Positions 8,180 through 16,662 of a stretch of DNA of 64,000 nt are shown here, piece by piece. The number at the start of each line of letters is the position of its first letter. The stretch's first letter is position 1. Made by a program: the position numbers and the translations under genes. The notes below the pieces were generated by a model. The model was not told where the DNA came from and did not search any database. It saw nothing but the letters and a program-made list of their open reading frames with translations. Source of the stretch: Bacillus pseudomycoides (GTDB lineage: Bacteria > Bacillota > Bacilli > Bacillales > Bacillaceae_G); contig NZ_CP064266.1 of NCBI RefSeq assembly GCF_022811845.1, positions 434,001 through 498,000 on the forward strand, read 5' to 3'.

Positions 8180-9469
8180 TTACGCTTTTAATTTTGACAT
8201 TGCAATTTCTGCTGCTGCAATTGTTGCTTCAATATCTGCATCACTATGTGCTGTTGATAAGAATAATCCTTCAAATTGAGAAGGTGGTAAGAATACACCT
8301 TGTTCTACCATTTCACGATAGTAAGCTGCGAAGAATTCTAAGTTTGAAGTTTTCGCTGCATCATAGTTAATAACTGGCTCATTCGTGAAGAATATACCAA
8401 TCATAGAACCTGCACGGTTTATATGATGCGGAATGCCATGTTTTTCAGCCGCTTTACGTAGGCCATTTTCTAACATTTCTGCTTTACGTTCAAACTCTTG
8501 ATAACATTCTGGTGTTAATTGTACTAATGTTTCATAACCCGCTGTCATTGCAAGGGGATTACCGGATAATGTACCTGCTTGATAAATTGGGCCACTCGGT
8601 GCAACTTGGCGCATAATTTCTGCTTTACCACCATATGCACCTACTGGCAATCCACCGCCAATTACTTTTCCTAAACAAGTTAAGTCAGGCGTCACACCGT
8701 AATAGCCTTGTCCACAATTATAAGCAACGCGGAATCCTGTCATTACTTCATCGAAGATAAGCAGTGCACCATTTTGCTCTGTTACTTCACGAAGTCCTTC
8801 TAAAAATCCCGGCTGAGGTGGTACAACACCCATATTTCCTGCTACTGTCTCTACAATCACACAAGCAATATCGTCACCAAACTGTTCGAAAGCATATTTT
8901 ACACTCTCTAAATCGTTATACGCTACTGTAATCGTATTTTGCGCTACACCTTCAGGTACTCCAGGGCTATCTGGTAAACCAAGCGTTGCAACACCGGAAC
9001 CAGCTTTAATCAATAGGGAATCGCCATGCCCATGGTAACAACCGATAAATTTCAAAATCTTATTACGACCTGTGTAACCACGCGCTAGACGAAGCGCACT
9101 CATTGTCGCCTCTGTTCCAGAATTCACCATACGCACAATTTCAATCGATGGCACACGCTCGATCACAAGCTGTGCTAATTTATTTTCAATCTCTGTTGGT
9201 GCACCAAAGCTCGTTCCTTTTTCAGCAACAGCTTTTAATGATTCTACAACACGGTCATTTGCATGTCCGTGAATAAGAGGTCCCCATGATAATACGTAGT
9301 CGATGTATTCATTCCCATCAATGTCGTACACTTTAGAGCCTTTTCCACGCTCCATAAAGAGCGGGTTCATACCAACAGATTTAAACGCACGAACTGGACT
9401 ATTTACGCCGCCAGGCATTAAATCTTGCGCTGTTTCAAATGCTTCAATCGATTTATCGAACTTTTTCAT
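8180..9469 (-). CDS. hemL: Glutamate-1-semialdehyde 2,1-aminomutase
   Basis: HemL converts glutamate-1-semialdehyde to 5-aminolevulinate, the second C5-pathway step, with PLP. The length is 429 aa, standard for the family. The PLP lysine is Lys268 in GKVIGGGLPVGAYGG, and the PGGVNSPVRAF N-terminal motif and GTEATMSALRLARG segment are intact. The start is ATG 9469, whose A is shared with the hemB stop (TAATG), with AAGGAGG upstream; this suggests translational coupling. It is the last gene of hemAXCDBL. The frame is open upstream to 9496, but that part is the end of hemB. Confidence 0.98.
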   Translation of the reverse strand: MKKFDKSIEAFETAQDLMPGGVNSPVRAFKSVGMNPLFMERGKGSKVYDIDGNEYIDYVLSWGPLIHGHANDRVVESLKAVAEKGTSFGAPTEIENKLAQLVIERVPSIEIVRMVNSGTEATMSALRLARGYTGRNKILKFIGCYHGHGDSLLIKAGSGVATLGLPDSPGVPEGVAQNTITVAYNDLESVKYAFEQFGDDIACVIVETVAGNMGVVPPQPGFLEGLREVTEQNGALLIFDEVMTGFRVAYNCGQGYYGVTPDLTCLGKVIGGGLPVGAYGGKAEIMRQVAPSGPIYQAGTLSGNPLAMTAGYETLVQLTPECYQEFERKAEMLENGLRKAAEKHGIPHHINRAGSMIGIFFTNEPVINYDAAKTSNLEFFAAYYREMVEQGVFLPPSQFEGLFLSTAHSDADIEATIAAAEIAMSKLKA

Positions 9470-10458
9470 TATTGTGTGCCTCCTTCTTGTAACCATCGTG
9501 CTGCATCTTTCGCATGATACGTAATAATTAAATCTGCCCCTGCACGTTTCATACTTAATAGTTTCTCAAGTACAATATCTTTTTCATTAATCCAACCATT
9601 TTGCGCCGCTGCTTTAATCATCGAATATTCTCCGCTCACATTATAAGCAACGATTGGCAAATTAAAATTATTTTTCACATCGCGAATAATATCTAAATAA
9701 GAAAGAGCTGGTTTTACAATTAAGAAATCTGCTCCTTCCATTACATCTGATTCAGCTTCACGGAATGCTTCCATGCGGTTTGCTGGATCCATTTGGTATG
9801 TTTTACGATCCCCAAATTGCGGTGCACCGTGCGCTGCATCGCGGAATGGACCGTAAAATGCAGATGAATATTTCACCGCATATGACATAACCGGTACATG
9901 TGCAAAACCGTTCTCATCTAAAGCATGGCGAATCGCAGTTACAAATCCGTCCATCATGTTAGATGGTGCGATAATATCTGCCCCTGCTTTCGCTTGACTC
10001 ACTGCTGTTTTCGCAAGGACTTCTAATGATTCATCATTTAAAATGATGCCATCCTCAATAACACCACAATGTCCATGGCTTGTATATTGACATAAACATG
10101 TATCCGCAACTACTACTAACTCTGGGAACTGTTCTTTAATTTGTTTAATTGCACGTTGTACAATGCCATGCTCACAAAATGCAGAAGATCCAACTTCATC
10201 TTTTTCCGCAGGTAAGCCGAATACGATAACAGAACGAATACCTAAATCTACAACTTCTTGCATTTCAGCTTGCAGAAGATCTAAAGAAATTTGATATACA
10301 TCTGGCATAGAAGGAACTTCGTTACGAACATTTTCTCCTTCTAATACAAAAATAGGATATATAAAATCTTCTGTATGTAAAAATGTTTCACGTACAAGCG
10401 CACGCATATTTCCACTTTGTCTTAAACGACGGTGACGATTAAATTGTAAAGAACTCAT
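9469..10458 (-). CDS. hemB: Porphobilinogen synthase (delta-aminolevulinate dehydratase)
   Basis: HemB condenses two 5-aminolevulinate molecules to porphobilinogen in the cytosol. The protein is 329 aa. Catalytic lysines are Lys196 (MSYAVKYSSAFYGPF) and Lys249 (LIVKPALSYLD). Cys121, Cys123 and Cys131 in DTCLCQYTSHGHCG form the zinc site typical of the Zn-dependent subgroup. The start is ATG 10458. It lies 30 bp downstream of hemD and overlaps hemL by one base. Confidence 0.98.
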   Translation of the reverse strand: MSSLQFNRHRRLRQSGNMRALVRETFLHTEDFIYPIFVLEGENVRNEVPSMPDVYQISLDLLQAEMQEVVDLGIRSVIVFGLPAEKDEVGSSAFCEHGIVQRAIKQIKEQFPELVVVADTCLCQYTSHGHCGVIEDGIILNDESLEVLAKTAVSQAKAGADIIAPSNMMDGFVTAIRHALDENGFAHVPVMSYAVKYSSAFYGPFRDAAHGAPQFGDRKTYQMDPANRMEAFREAESDVMEGADFLIVKPALSYLDIIRDVKNNFNLPIVAYNVSGEYSMIKAAAQNGWINEKDIVLEKLLSMKRAGADLIITYHAKDAARWLQEGGTQ

Positions 10459-10488
10459 AGATTTCTATCTCCCATTCTTTTATTTAGA

Positions 10489-11247
10489 TTATGCATTTTG
10501 ATTATATTTTGAAATGCACTGTATTAACGCCTCTATTGTATATTCTTTTGGAACGATTACATCGGCAAAATAACGCCTTGCCTCCTGCTCTGTTATCGGT
10601 CCTATACAAGCAATTGTACATTTTTTTATCCATTCTCTCCAGTTTGTACCCTCAAGTAATTTCACAAAGCTTATAACAGTAGATGGACTCGTAAATGTAA
10701 CAACGTCTATCTTACCAGATTCTAAAGCTACGATGAGATCTTGTTGTTTCTTATCATTTGTCTTTGTTTCATATACAACAAACTCCTCTAAGAGTACTCC
10801 TAATTCTCGGAGTTTAGCCGGAATCACATCTCTAGCTAAATTCCCTTTTGGAAATAAAATGCGTTCCTTCGCGCTTAAGTCTCTCCCAAATTCTTCTGCA
10901 AAGGTTTCAGCAACAAACGATGTTGGAACAAAGCGAACCTCATAACCCCGCTTTTCTAATTCTTGACCTGTTTTCACACCTACCGCAGCGATGCGAACAG
11001 TAGGGGGGATTCGCTCTCCTAAACCATCTAAAAAGAAGCTTACTCCGTTCTTACTGGTAAAAATAATCCAGTCATATAAGTGTATCTGCTGCGCTACACT
11101 TTGAAACACTTGCTGAGGCACACCTTCCATACGCAAAAGCGGAATTTCCACTGGAATTCCGCTCTCTTTCTTCACTGCTACACTCATTTGTCTTGCTTGA
11201 TGCTTTGCACGCGTAATCAGTACTGTTTTGCCAGCAAGAGCCTCCAT
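10489..11247 (-). CDS. hemD: Uroporphyrinogen-III synthase
   Basis: HemD closes hydroxymethylbilane with inversion of ring D to give uroporphyrinogen III. The 252-aa protein shows the poorly conserved two-domain HemD pattern. GKTVLITRA is at the N-terminus, DWIIFTSKNGVSFF is near residue 60, and VVTFTSPSTVISF is around residue 180. The start is ATG 11247, two bases after the hemC stop, with AAGGAG inside the hemC 3' end. Position between hemC and hemB makes the call safe despite family divergence. Confidence 0.96.
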   Translation of the reverse strand: MEALAGKTVLITRAKHQARQMSVAVKKESGIPVEIPLLRMEGVPQQVFQSVAQQIHLYDWIIFTSKNGVSFFLDGLGERIPPTVRIAAVGVKTGQELEKRGYEVRFVPTSFVAETFAEEFGRDLSAKERILFPKGNLARDVIPAKLRELGVLLEEFVVYETKTNDKKQQDLIVALESGKIDVVTFTSPSTVISFVKLLEGTNWREWIKKCTIACIGPITEQEARRYFADVIVPKEYTIEALIQCISKYNQNA

Positions 11248-11249
11248 GA

Positions 11250-12179
11250 TTACTGTTGCTCCTTATTTGCAGCGAGAATGAGCTCTTTTGCTCCTTGCTT
11301 AATTAAACGATCAGCTGCTTCTAGACCAACTTGCTCTGAATCCATACCTGTAACCGTTTCTTTTAACAAAACAGAACCATCCATCGAGCCGACAAGGGCA
11401 GTTAATTCAATTTCATTATTTTCCTGAAGTGTTGCATATCCAGCAATCGGTACTTGGCAACCACCTTCAAGTTTATGAAGGAATACTCGTTCAGCTGACA
11501 CAGTTCGTTCTGTTACATCATCATTTATATGTGATAATAATTGCAATACATCTTTATCATCCCCGCGACATTCAATCGCTAAGGCACCTTGCCCTACAGC
11601 AGGTACACATAACGTTTCATCTAAATGCTCTGTAATCACATCATCATCCCAGCCCATTCTCTGTAATCCAGCTGTCGCTAAAATGATCGCATCGTAGTCT
11701 TCTTCTTTTAATTTACGTAATCTCGTATCGATATTTCCACGAATCCATTTCACTTGTAAGTCTGGTCTAGCAGCTAATAGCTGCGCACTTCGTCTTAAAC
11801 TACTTGTCCCAAGTATCGCACCTTCTGCTAACTCTTCAAAAGACTCCCCATTTTTTGAGATGAATGCATCACGTGGATCGACACGCTTCGGTATGCATCC
11901 AATTGTTAATCCATCTGGAAGTACCGCGGGCATGTCCTTCATACTATGTACAGCCATATCAATTTCTTTCGTAAGCAGCGCATGCTCAATTTCTTTTACA
12001 AACAAACCTTTCCCGCCTACCTTGGAAAGAGTTACATCTAAAATAACATCACCTTTTGTAACAATTTCTTTCACTTCAAATTCATATGGTAAACCAAGCG
12101 CTTTTAACTGATCAATAAACCAATTTGTTTGCGTTAACGCTAGTTTGCTCTTTCTTGAACCGACAATAATTTTGCGCAT
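11250..12179 (-). CDS. hemC: Hydroxymethylbilane synthase (porphobilinogen deaminase)
   Basis: HemC polymerises four porphobilinogens into hydroxymethylbilane. The protein is 309 aa. The dipyrromethane cofactor attaches to Cys241 in LEGGCQVPIAGYA; the catalytic aspartate is Asp82 in HSMKDMP; RGNIDTRLRKL gives the substrate-binding arginines. The start is ATG 12179 with GAGGAGAG upstream. It follows hemX by 15 bp. Confidence 0.98.
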   Translation of the reverse strand: MRKIIVGSRKSKLALTQTNWFIDQLKALGLPYEFEVKEIVTKGDVILDVTLSKVGGKGLFVKEIEHALLTKEIDMAVHSMKDMPAVLPDGLTIGCIPKRVDPRDAFISKNGESFEELAEGAILGTSSLRRSAQLLAARPDLQVKWIRGNIDTRLRKLKEEDYDAIILATAGLQRMGWDDDVITEHLDETLCVPAVGQGALAIECRGDDKDVLQLLSHINDDVTERTVSAERVFLHKLEGGCQVPIAGYATLQENNEIELTALVGSMDGSVLLKETVTGMDSEQVGLEAADRLIKQGAKELILAANKEQQ

Positions 12180-12194
12180 AATTTTCTCTCCTCA

Positions 12195-13028
12195 TTATAA
12201 ATACCAAAAGTGGAAGTTGGATAAACTGCTTAATAGGAAAATATTGATTAGCATAACGAGAAATGCAACAATGTTCCAATTTATAATCTTCTTACCTTGC
12301 AATATATCTGATCCTCGTAAATACAATCCCATGCAATATACAAATAAAACAACAAAAGACCCGATTACTTTCGTGTCATACCAATGGAAATTATCTAGCT
12401 TTGTATATCCCCATATACATCCAAGCAAAATAGCTAACAAGAAAAATGGAACCGAAAATAGATTTAGTCCATAAGACATTGACTCAAGCTTCGGTAAATT
12501 CCCCAACCTTCTTAATCTCGCATTCCATTTTTTCTGTTTTAATAATCGATATTGCAGCAAGTACATAATAGAAAAAATAAACGATACCGTAAATGCCGCA
12601 TAGGAAATAATCGCCATTCCTACATGTACGTATACAAGTTCTGAAACTAATTGATCCGCAAGTACCGGCGACATTTTTCCAAGCGGAGTAAAAATAGAAA
12701 AAGCGCTTACGCCAAATGCAATGACATTTGTAAAAAAGACTAAAAAATCAATGCGCATAAACCGATTGATTACGAGTGACATTGTAATTAATAGCCACAC
12801 ATAAAAATAAATCCCTGACAATAACGTTAAAATTGGATTCGTCTCTGATTCCGTAGCCCGAAGTAACATAAAAATAGACTGTAATATCCATACAATTGCA
12901 AGTAACCAAAAAGCAATTCGATTCGCCTTTCGGTTACTTTGGAAATAATCTATAAAATATAAACTAATGCTGCAAGCATATAAAATAATTGCGATATGAT
13001 AAATAATACTATTATTTAAAAAGTCCAT
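12195..13028 (-). CDS. hemX: HemX, CcsA/ResC-like integral membrane protein
   Basis: The protein is 277 aa with about eight hydrophobic segments and the LGCIWGYTKLDNFHWYDTKVI region near residue 205, which resembles the tryptophan-rich segment of CcsA-type cytochrome c assembly proteins. In B. subtilis, HemX is a membrane protein that lowers the amount of HemA. Biochemical activity beyond that is not established, so I give no reaction. It sits between hemA and hemC in the operon. The start is ATG 13028 with GGAAGGATG-type ribosome site. Confidence 0.94.
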   Translation of the reverse strand: MDFLNNSIIYHIAIILYACSISLYFIDYFQSNRKANRIAFWLLAIVWILQSIFMLLRATESETNPILTLLSGIYFYVWLLITMSLVINRFMRIDFLVFFTNVIAFGVSAFSIFTPLGKMSPVLADQLVSELVYVHVGMAIISYAAFTVSFIFSIMYLLQYRLLKQKKWNARLRRLGNLPKLESMSYGLNLFSVPFFLLAILLGCIWGYTKLDNFHWYDTKVIGSFVVLFVYCMGLYLRGSDILQGKKIINWNIVAFLVMLINIFLLSSLSNFHFWYL

Positions 13029-13044
13029 CCGATCATCCTTCCAA

Positions 13045-14382
13045 TTATAAAGATGGAACGGATGCTGTCCACGCTCGTTTATGTTCTCGTTCTTCCGTTT
13101 GTTTCGCTTCCTCTTCTTGCACTTCTAAATCAAAAATTTTCGCGAATAAAGCGAGTTTTTCTGCCGCTTCCTCTTCAGCTGCCAACTCTTTTGCTACTAA
13201 AATTGGATCCTTGAGCAGTTGATTGATAATGCTTTTCGTATGCTTACTAATCACTTTTCTCTCACGGTCACTAAGCGTTGGAATTTTTCGTTCAAGACTT
13301 TGCATCGTCTCACTTTGAATTGCCAATGCTTTATCACGAAGAGCTGATATTAATGGAACAACACCAAGCGTATTTAACCACGCTTTAAATATAACAATTT
13401 CCTCTTCAATCATAAGCTGAATTTTTTCCGCCTCTTTTAAACGCTCCGCACGATTTGCTTCTACTACGCCCTGCAGGTCATCAATATCGTACAGGAAAGA
13501 ACCTTCTAATTCATCGATTGCTGGATCAATATCACGAGGTACTGCAATATCCACCATAAATAGCGGACGACCACAGCGCATCCGTTCCACTCTTGTCATC
13601 ATTTCTTTCGTAATTACGTAATCTGAAGCACCAGTTGAACTAATTAAAATATCCGCTTCTAAAAGCGCACATTGCAATTCACTTAACGGTTTTGCATGCC
13701 CCATATATTTCTCGGCCATTGTTTCCGCTTTCGTAAACGTACGGTTCATAACGGTTACTTTACGTGCTCCACTTCCATATAAGTTTTGCAATGCAAGTTC
13801 ACCCATTTTTCCAGCGCCCAGAATTAAAACATGGCAATCTGTTAAATCACCAAAAATTTTCTTTCCAAGTTCAACAGCTGCATAACTAACAGACATTGCA
13901 CTTTCACCAATTGTTGTTTCTGAATGAGCACGCTTTGCTAACGTAATCACTTGTTTAAACAATTCATTAAAAATTGCCCCTGTTGTTTTCACTTTTTGCG
14001 CCTCTAAGAAGCTATTTCGCATTTGACCTAAAATTTGTGTTTCACCAACTACCATAGAATCTAATCCGCATGTTACACGGAATAAATGTTCAATCGCACC
14101 ATCTTGTTCAAAAATAGACAAGTATGGCGAAACCTCTTCTATCTCAAGCTGAAACCAATCAGCTAAAAATTTCTTAATGTAATATCGTCCCGTGTGCAAT
14201 TGATCGACGACAGCATAGATTTCTGTGCGGTTACACGTTGATACAATGATGTTTTCTAACACGCTCTTTTGATTTTGTAATGTTGTCATTGCCTGCTCTA
14301 ACTCCGCTGCCTGAAATGTTAGTTTCTCACGAAATTCTACAGGGGCTGTTCGATAATTTACACCAACAACAAGAATATGCAC
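13045..14382 (-). CDS. hemA: Glutamyl-tRNA reductase
   Basis: HemA reduces Glu-tRNA(Glu) to glutamate-1-semialdehyde with NADPH, the committed and regulated step of haem synthesis. The protein is 445 aa. Catalytic Cys50 lies in IVSTCNRTEIY. VGETQILGQ is at about residue 115, the NADPH-binding GAGKMGE near 191, and a C-terminal helical dimerisation domain follows. The start is a GTG at 14382 (HILVVGVNYRTAPVEFREK matches the family) with GAAGGGGGA 8 nt upstream; an ATG at 14390 is out of frame. It is the first gene of hemAXCDBL. Confidence 0.97.
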   Translation of the reverse strand: MHILVVGVNYRTAPVEFREKLTFQAAELEQAMTTLQNQKSVLENIIVSTCNRTEIYAVVDQLHTGRYYIKKFLADWFQLEIEEVSPYLSIFEQDGAIEHLFRVTCGLDSMVVGETQILGQMRNSFLEAQKVKTTGAIFNELFKQVITLAKRAHSETTIGESAMSVSYAAVELGKKIFGDLTDCHVLILGAGKMGELALQNLYGSGARKVTVMNRTFTKAETMAEKYMGHAKPLSELQCALLEADILISSTGASDYVITKEMMTRVERMRCGRPLFMVDIAVPRDIDPAIDELEGSFLYDIDDLQGVVEANRAERLKEAEKIQLMIEEEIVIFKAWLNTLGVVPLISALRDKALAIQSETMQSLERKIPTLSDRERKVISKHTKSIINQLLKDPILVAKELAAEEEAAEKLALFAKIFDLEVQEEEAKQTEEREHKRAWTASVPSL

Positions 14383-14559
14383 GCAGCATGTCCCCCTTCA
14401 ACCGTTTTATCACCTTATCTACTATCATAATACAACTTTCCTGTTATGAATCTGACAATCGTGTGAACATCGACAAATTATTTTTTCTGCTTTTCACACC
14501 TAGCAGGAAATACATTACTCATCTGACTATATAAATGCAAATTGAAAAAACGACATAAA

Positions 14560-14620
14560 ACCTAATCTTTAGGTGGGAGAGAGCATCCAGCCACGCATAG
14601 AAGCGGTCAGATCCTCTCCC
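14560..14620. repeat. Paired inverted repeats, unknown structured element
   Basis: Two adjacent hairpins are visible: ACCTAA...TTAGGT (14560-14574), then GGGAGAG...CTCTCCC with extra GATC pairing (14575-14620). The local GC content is well above the flanking AT-rich DNA. I see no coding frame. It could be a small mobile repeat, a 5' leader structure of hemA, or an sRNA. Confidence 0.45.
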
Positions 14621-14932
14621 TGCCCCATGCCAAGTTAAAACAAAGAGAGAAAACGAGTACATGTCACCTTTTGTTCTTCATAACAGCGACTTATATGTTA
14701 AAAAATCAAAATGTATATATACCTTACTTTATAATCATTATAAAATAATAACTCTATTTGTACGTTACCAAAAAAATCTATCAGAATCAAGTGATGGAAA
14801 CTATTCCATACGAATTGAAATACTCTCTTTCTCTATCTTCTTTCATCATACAGAAAAATATGTATGATTGTTCCAAAATGTAACAACTTCTTTCATGTGA
14901 CACACTCCTCAAATTTTTTCGTTGCAATGTAT

Positions 14933-14990
14933 TTGACATCTCATTTCTTTTCCGTTATATTGATTTTACAAAATTAAATTGTGCAAAATT
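14933..14990 (+). promoter_or_regulatory. ohrR promoter with OhrR operator
   Basis: A canonical sigma-A promoter has TTGACA at 14933-14938 and TATATT at 14956-14961 with a 17-bp spacer. Just downstream, ACAA-AATTAAA-TTGT (14968-14982) and the following AT-rich sequence resemble the B. subtilis ohrA operator TACAATTAAATTGTA. OhrR bound there would block transcription, giving autorepression of ohrR-ohr. Confidence 0.85.
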
Positions 14991-15008
14991 TAAATAGGAG
15001 GGTTGTTC

Positions 15009-15461
15009 ATGAAAGAGAATCCTTTACATCTTGATAATCAACTTTGCTTTTCTATTTATGCTTGCTCTAGAGAGGTCACACGTTTTTATCGACCTTATTT
15101 AGAAGAAATGGGTATTACGTATCCGCAGTACATTACATTATTAGTGCTTTGGGAGCAAGATGGATTAACTGTAAAAGAAATTGGCGAACGTCTATTTTTA
15201 GATTCTGGTACATTAACACCTATGTTAAAACGTATGGAAACATTAGAACTAGTTAAACGTGTTCGTTCTAAGGAAGATGAACGCAAAGTGTGCATTGAAC
15301 TAACAGAACAAGGACACGCTTTAAAAGAAAAAGCATGTTCATTGCCAGAAACCATGGCTACCAATTTAGGAATTACAGAACAAGAATATCGATCATTATT
15401 AATTCAATTAAGTAAATTAATTGAAACCATGAAAACAATCAATGATAGAAAAGGGGAATAA
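15009..15461 (+). CDS. ohrR: OhrR, organic hydroperoxide-sensing MarR-family repressor
   Basis: OhrR is a one-Cys type MarR repressor that releases DNA when its reactive cysteine is oxidised by organic peroxides. The sequence matches B. subtilis OhrR closely, including LDNQLCFSIYACSREVTR with the reactive Cys at residue 13, the wHTH LDSGTLTPMLKRM, and the wing RSKEDERKVCIELT. A second Cys at residue 19 is present. The start is ATG 15009, with GGAGGG 6 nt upstream; a TTG at 15003 is too close to the ribosome site. The gene is 150 aa and lies 2 bp upstream of ohr, in one operon. Confidence 0.95.
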   Translation: MKENPLHLDNQLCFSIYACSREVTRFYRPYLEEMGITYPQYITLLVLWEQDGLTVKEIGERLFLDSGTLTPMLKRMETLELVKRVRSKEDERKVCIELTEQGHALKEKACSLPETMATNLGITEQEYRSLLIQLSKLIETMKTINDRKGE

Positions 15462-15463
15462 AC

Positions 15464-15880
15464 ATGGAAAAATTATATACAGCAACTGTAACTGCAACAG
15501 GTGGAAGAAATGGAAAAGTCGTTTCTGAAGATGGTATTCTAAATCTTGATGTGAAAATGCCAAAAGCATTAGGCGGTATGGGCGGCGAAGCAACGAACCC
15601 AGAACAATTATTTGCAGCTGGTTACGCAGCATGCTTTGATAGCGCTCTGCAGCTTGTAATTCGTACAAAACGTGTAAAAGTAGAAAGTACAGAAGTCACA
15701 GCTCACGTTTCAATTGGAAAAGATACAGATGGTGGTTTTGGATTATCTGCTGTACTTGATGTACGTGTAGTTGGCGTTTCACATTCTGAAGCACAAGAGC
15801 TTGTTGAAGCTGCACACGACGTATGTCCATATTCAAAGGCAACTAGAGGGAATATTGAAGTTACATTAAACGTACTGTAA
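15464..15880 (+). CDS. ohr: Ohr, organic hydroperoxide resistance peroxidase
   Basis: Ohr is a thiol peroxidase of the OsmC superfamily that reduces organic hydroperoxides in the cytosol. The 138-aa protein has both catalytic cysteines, Cys57 (AACFDSAL) and Cys121 (HDVCPYSKA), and the N-terminal TGGRNGKVVSEDG and GGxGGEATNPEQLFAAGYAACF core. The start is ATG 15464 with AAAAGGGG upstream. It is co-transcribed with ohrR and thus induced by peroxide. A MITE sits directly after its stop codon. Confidence 0.96.
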   Translation: MEKLYTATVTATGGRNGKVVSEDGILNLDVKMPKALGGMGGEATNPEQLFAAGYAACFDSALQLVIRTKRVKVESTEVTAHVSIGKDTDGGFGLSAVLDVRVVGVSHSEAQELVEAAHDVCPYSKATRGNIEVTLNVL

Positions 15881-15881
15881 G

Positions 15882-16030
15882 AGGATGTTCAACAAGTCCG
15901 GTAAAGATAGCTTTCGTATTTCTTCGTTGCGTCGTCACTCCGGTACTCATGTAGATCCATCTACACTCCGTATCCTCGTGACTTCCGCGCCTCGAACTAC
16001 CCAGCTCTCTTTATCCTCCTTTTTGAACCT
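15882..16030. mobile_element. MITE-like element with 9/10 flanking duplication
   Basis: The terminal inverted repeats are 26 bp each (15887-15912 and 16003-16028; 20 of 26 positions match; ends GTTCAA...TTGAAC). An internal palindrome GTAGATCCATCTAC lies near the centre, and there is no ORF. A 10-bp direct repeat, GTACTGTAAG at 15872-15881 and GTACTATAAG at 16031-16040 (9/10), flanks the element and looks like a target-site duplication; the left copy includes the ohr stop codon. It carries no transposase and is presumably moved in trans. The palindromic ends may also act as a transcription terminator. Confidence 0.75.
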
Positions 16031-16045
16031 GTACTATAAGTAAAC

Positions 16046-16078
16046 AAAAAACGTGTGACGGATCGTCACACGTTTTTT
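16046..16078. terminator. Bidirectional terminator of ysxC (and possibly ohr)
   Basis: Perfect 15-bp arms AAAAAACGTGTGACG/CGTCACACGTTTTTT have a 3-nt loop. The ysxC stop (16066-16068) lies inside the second arm. Confidence 0.9.
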
Positions 16079-16662
16079 GTTTTTGTAAATTTATGAATGG
16101 CTTTCCACGCTTCTTCTTTTCCAAGCCCTGTTTCTGATGAGAATAGAACGACTTCATCGCCAGCTTCTACATCAAGTGTTTCCTTTACAACCTTCAAATG
16201 CTTTTGCCATTTCCCTTTCGGAATTTTATCAGCTTTCGTTGCAATGATAATGGTTGGAATTTCATAATGCTTTAAAAAATCATACATCATCACATCATCG
16301 TTTGTCGGCGGATGACGTAGGTCAACTACTAATACAGCCGCATCTAATTGCTCACGTGTTGTAAAGTATGTTTCAATCATTTTACCCCATGCCGCTCGCT
16401 CTGTTTTCGATACTTTTGCATATCCATAACCTGGAACATCGACAAAGTGCATCATTTCATTAATTAAGAAAAAGTTCAATGTTTGCGTTTTTCCCGGTTT
16501 AGATGAAATACGCACTAATTTTTTACGATTTAAAATTTTATTAATAAAGGAAGACTTCCCAACATTAGAACGACCTGCTAATGCAATTTCTGGTAAGTCG
16601 CTATCTGGATATTGTTCTGGTTTAACAGCACTAATGACAATATCTGCTTTTGTTACTTTCAT
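16066..16662 (-). CDS. ysxC: Ribosome-biogenesis GTP-binding protein YsxC/EngB
   Basis: YsxC is an essential small GTPase needed for late 50S subunit assembly. The 198-aa protein has G1 GRSNVGKSS (residues 30-38), G3 DVPG (75-78) and G4 TKAD (142-145). The start ATG 16662 overlaps the lonA stop in ATGA, so the two are translationally coupled. The lonA-ysxC order matches B. subtilis. Confidence 0.98.
   Translation of the reverse strand: MKVTKADIVISAVKPEQYPDSDLPEIALAGRSNVGKSSFINKILNRKKLVRISSKPGKTQTLNFFLINEMMHFVDVPGYGYAKVSKTERAAWGKMIETYFTTREQLDAAVLVVDLRHPPTNDDVMMYDFLKHYEIPTIIIATKADKIPKGKWQKHLKVVKETLDVEAGDEVVLFSSETGLGKEEAWKAIHKFTKTKNV

Larger units (their letters stand above)
14383..15008. other. 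Divergent intergenic region between hemA and ohrR
   Basis: About 625 bp hold the hemA promoter (minus strand, not resolved by eye) and the ohrR promoter and operator (listed separately). A structured element at 14560-14620 is also listed separately. An open frame at 14661-14867 has no convincing ribosome site and odd composition, so I do not call it. Confidence 0.6.

Noticed and set aside
14661..14867. 68-codon open frame between hemA and ohrR
   Set aside because: It lacks a ribosome site, its composition is atypical, and no domain is recognisable.
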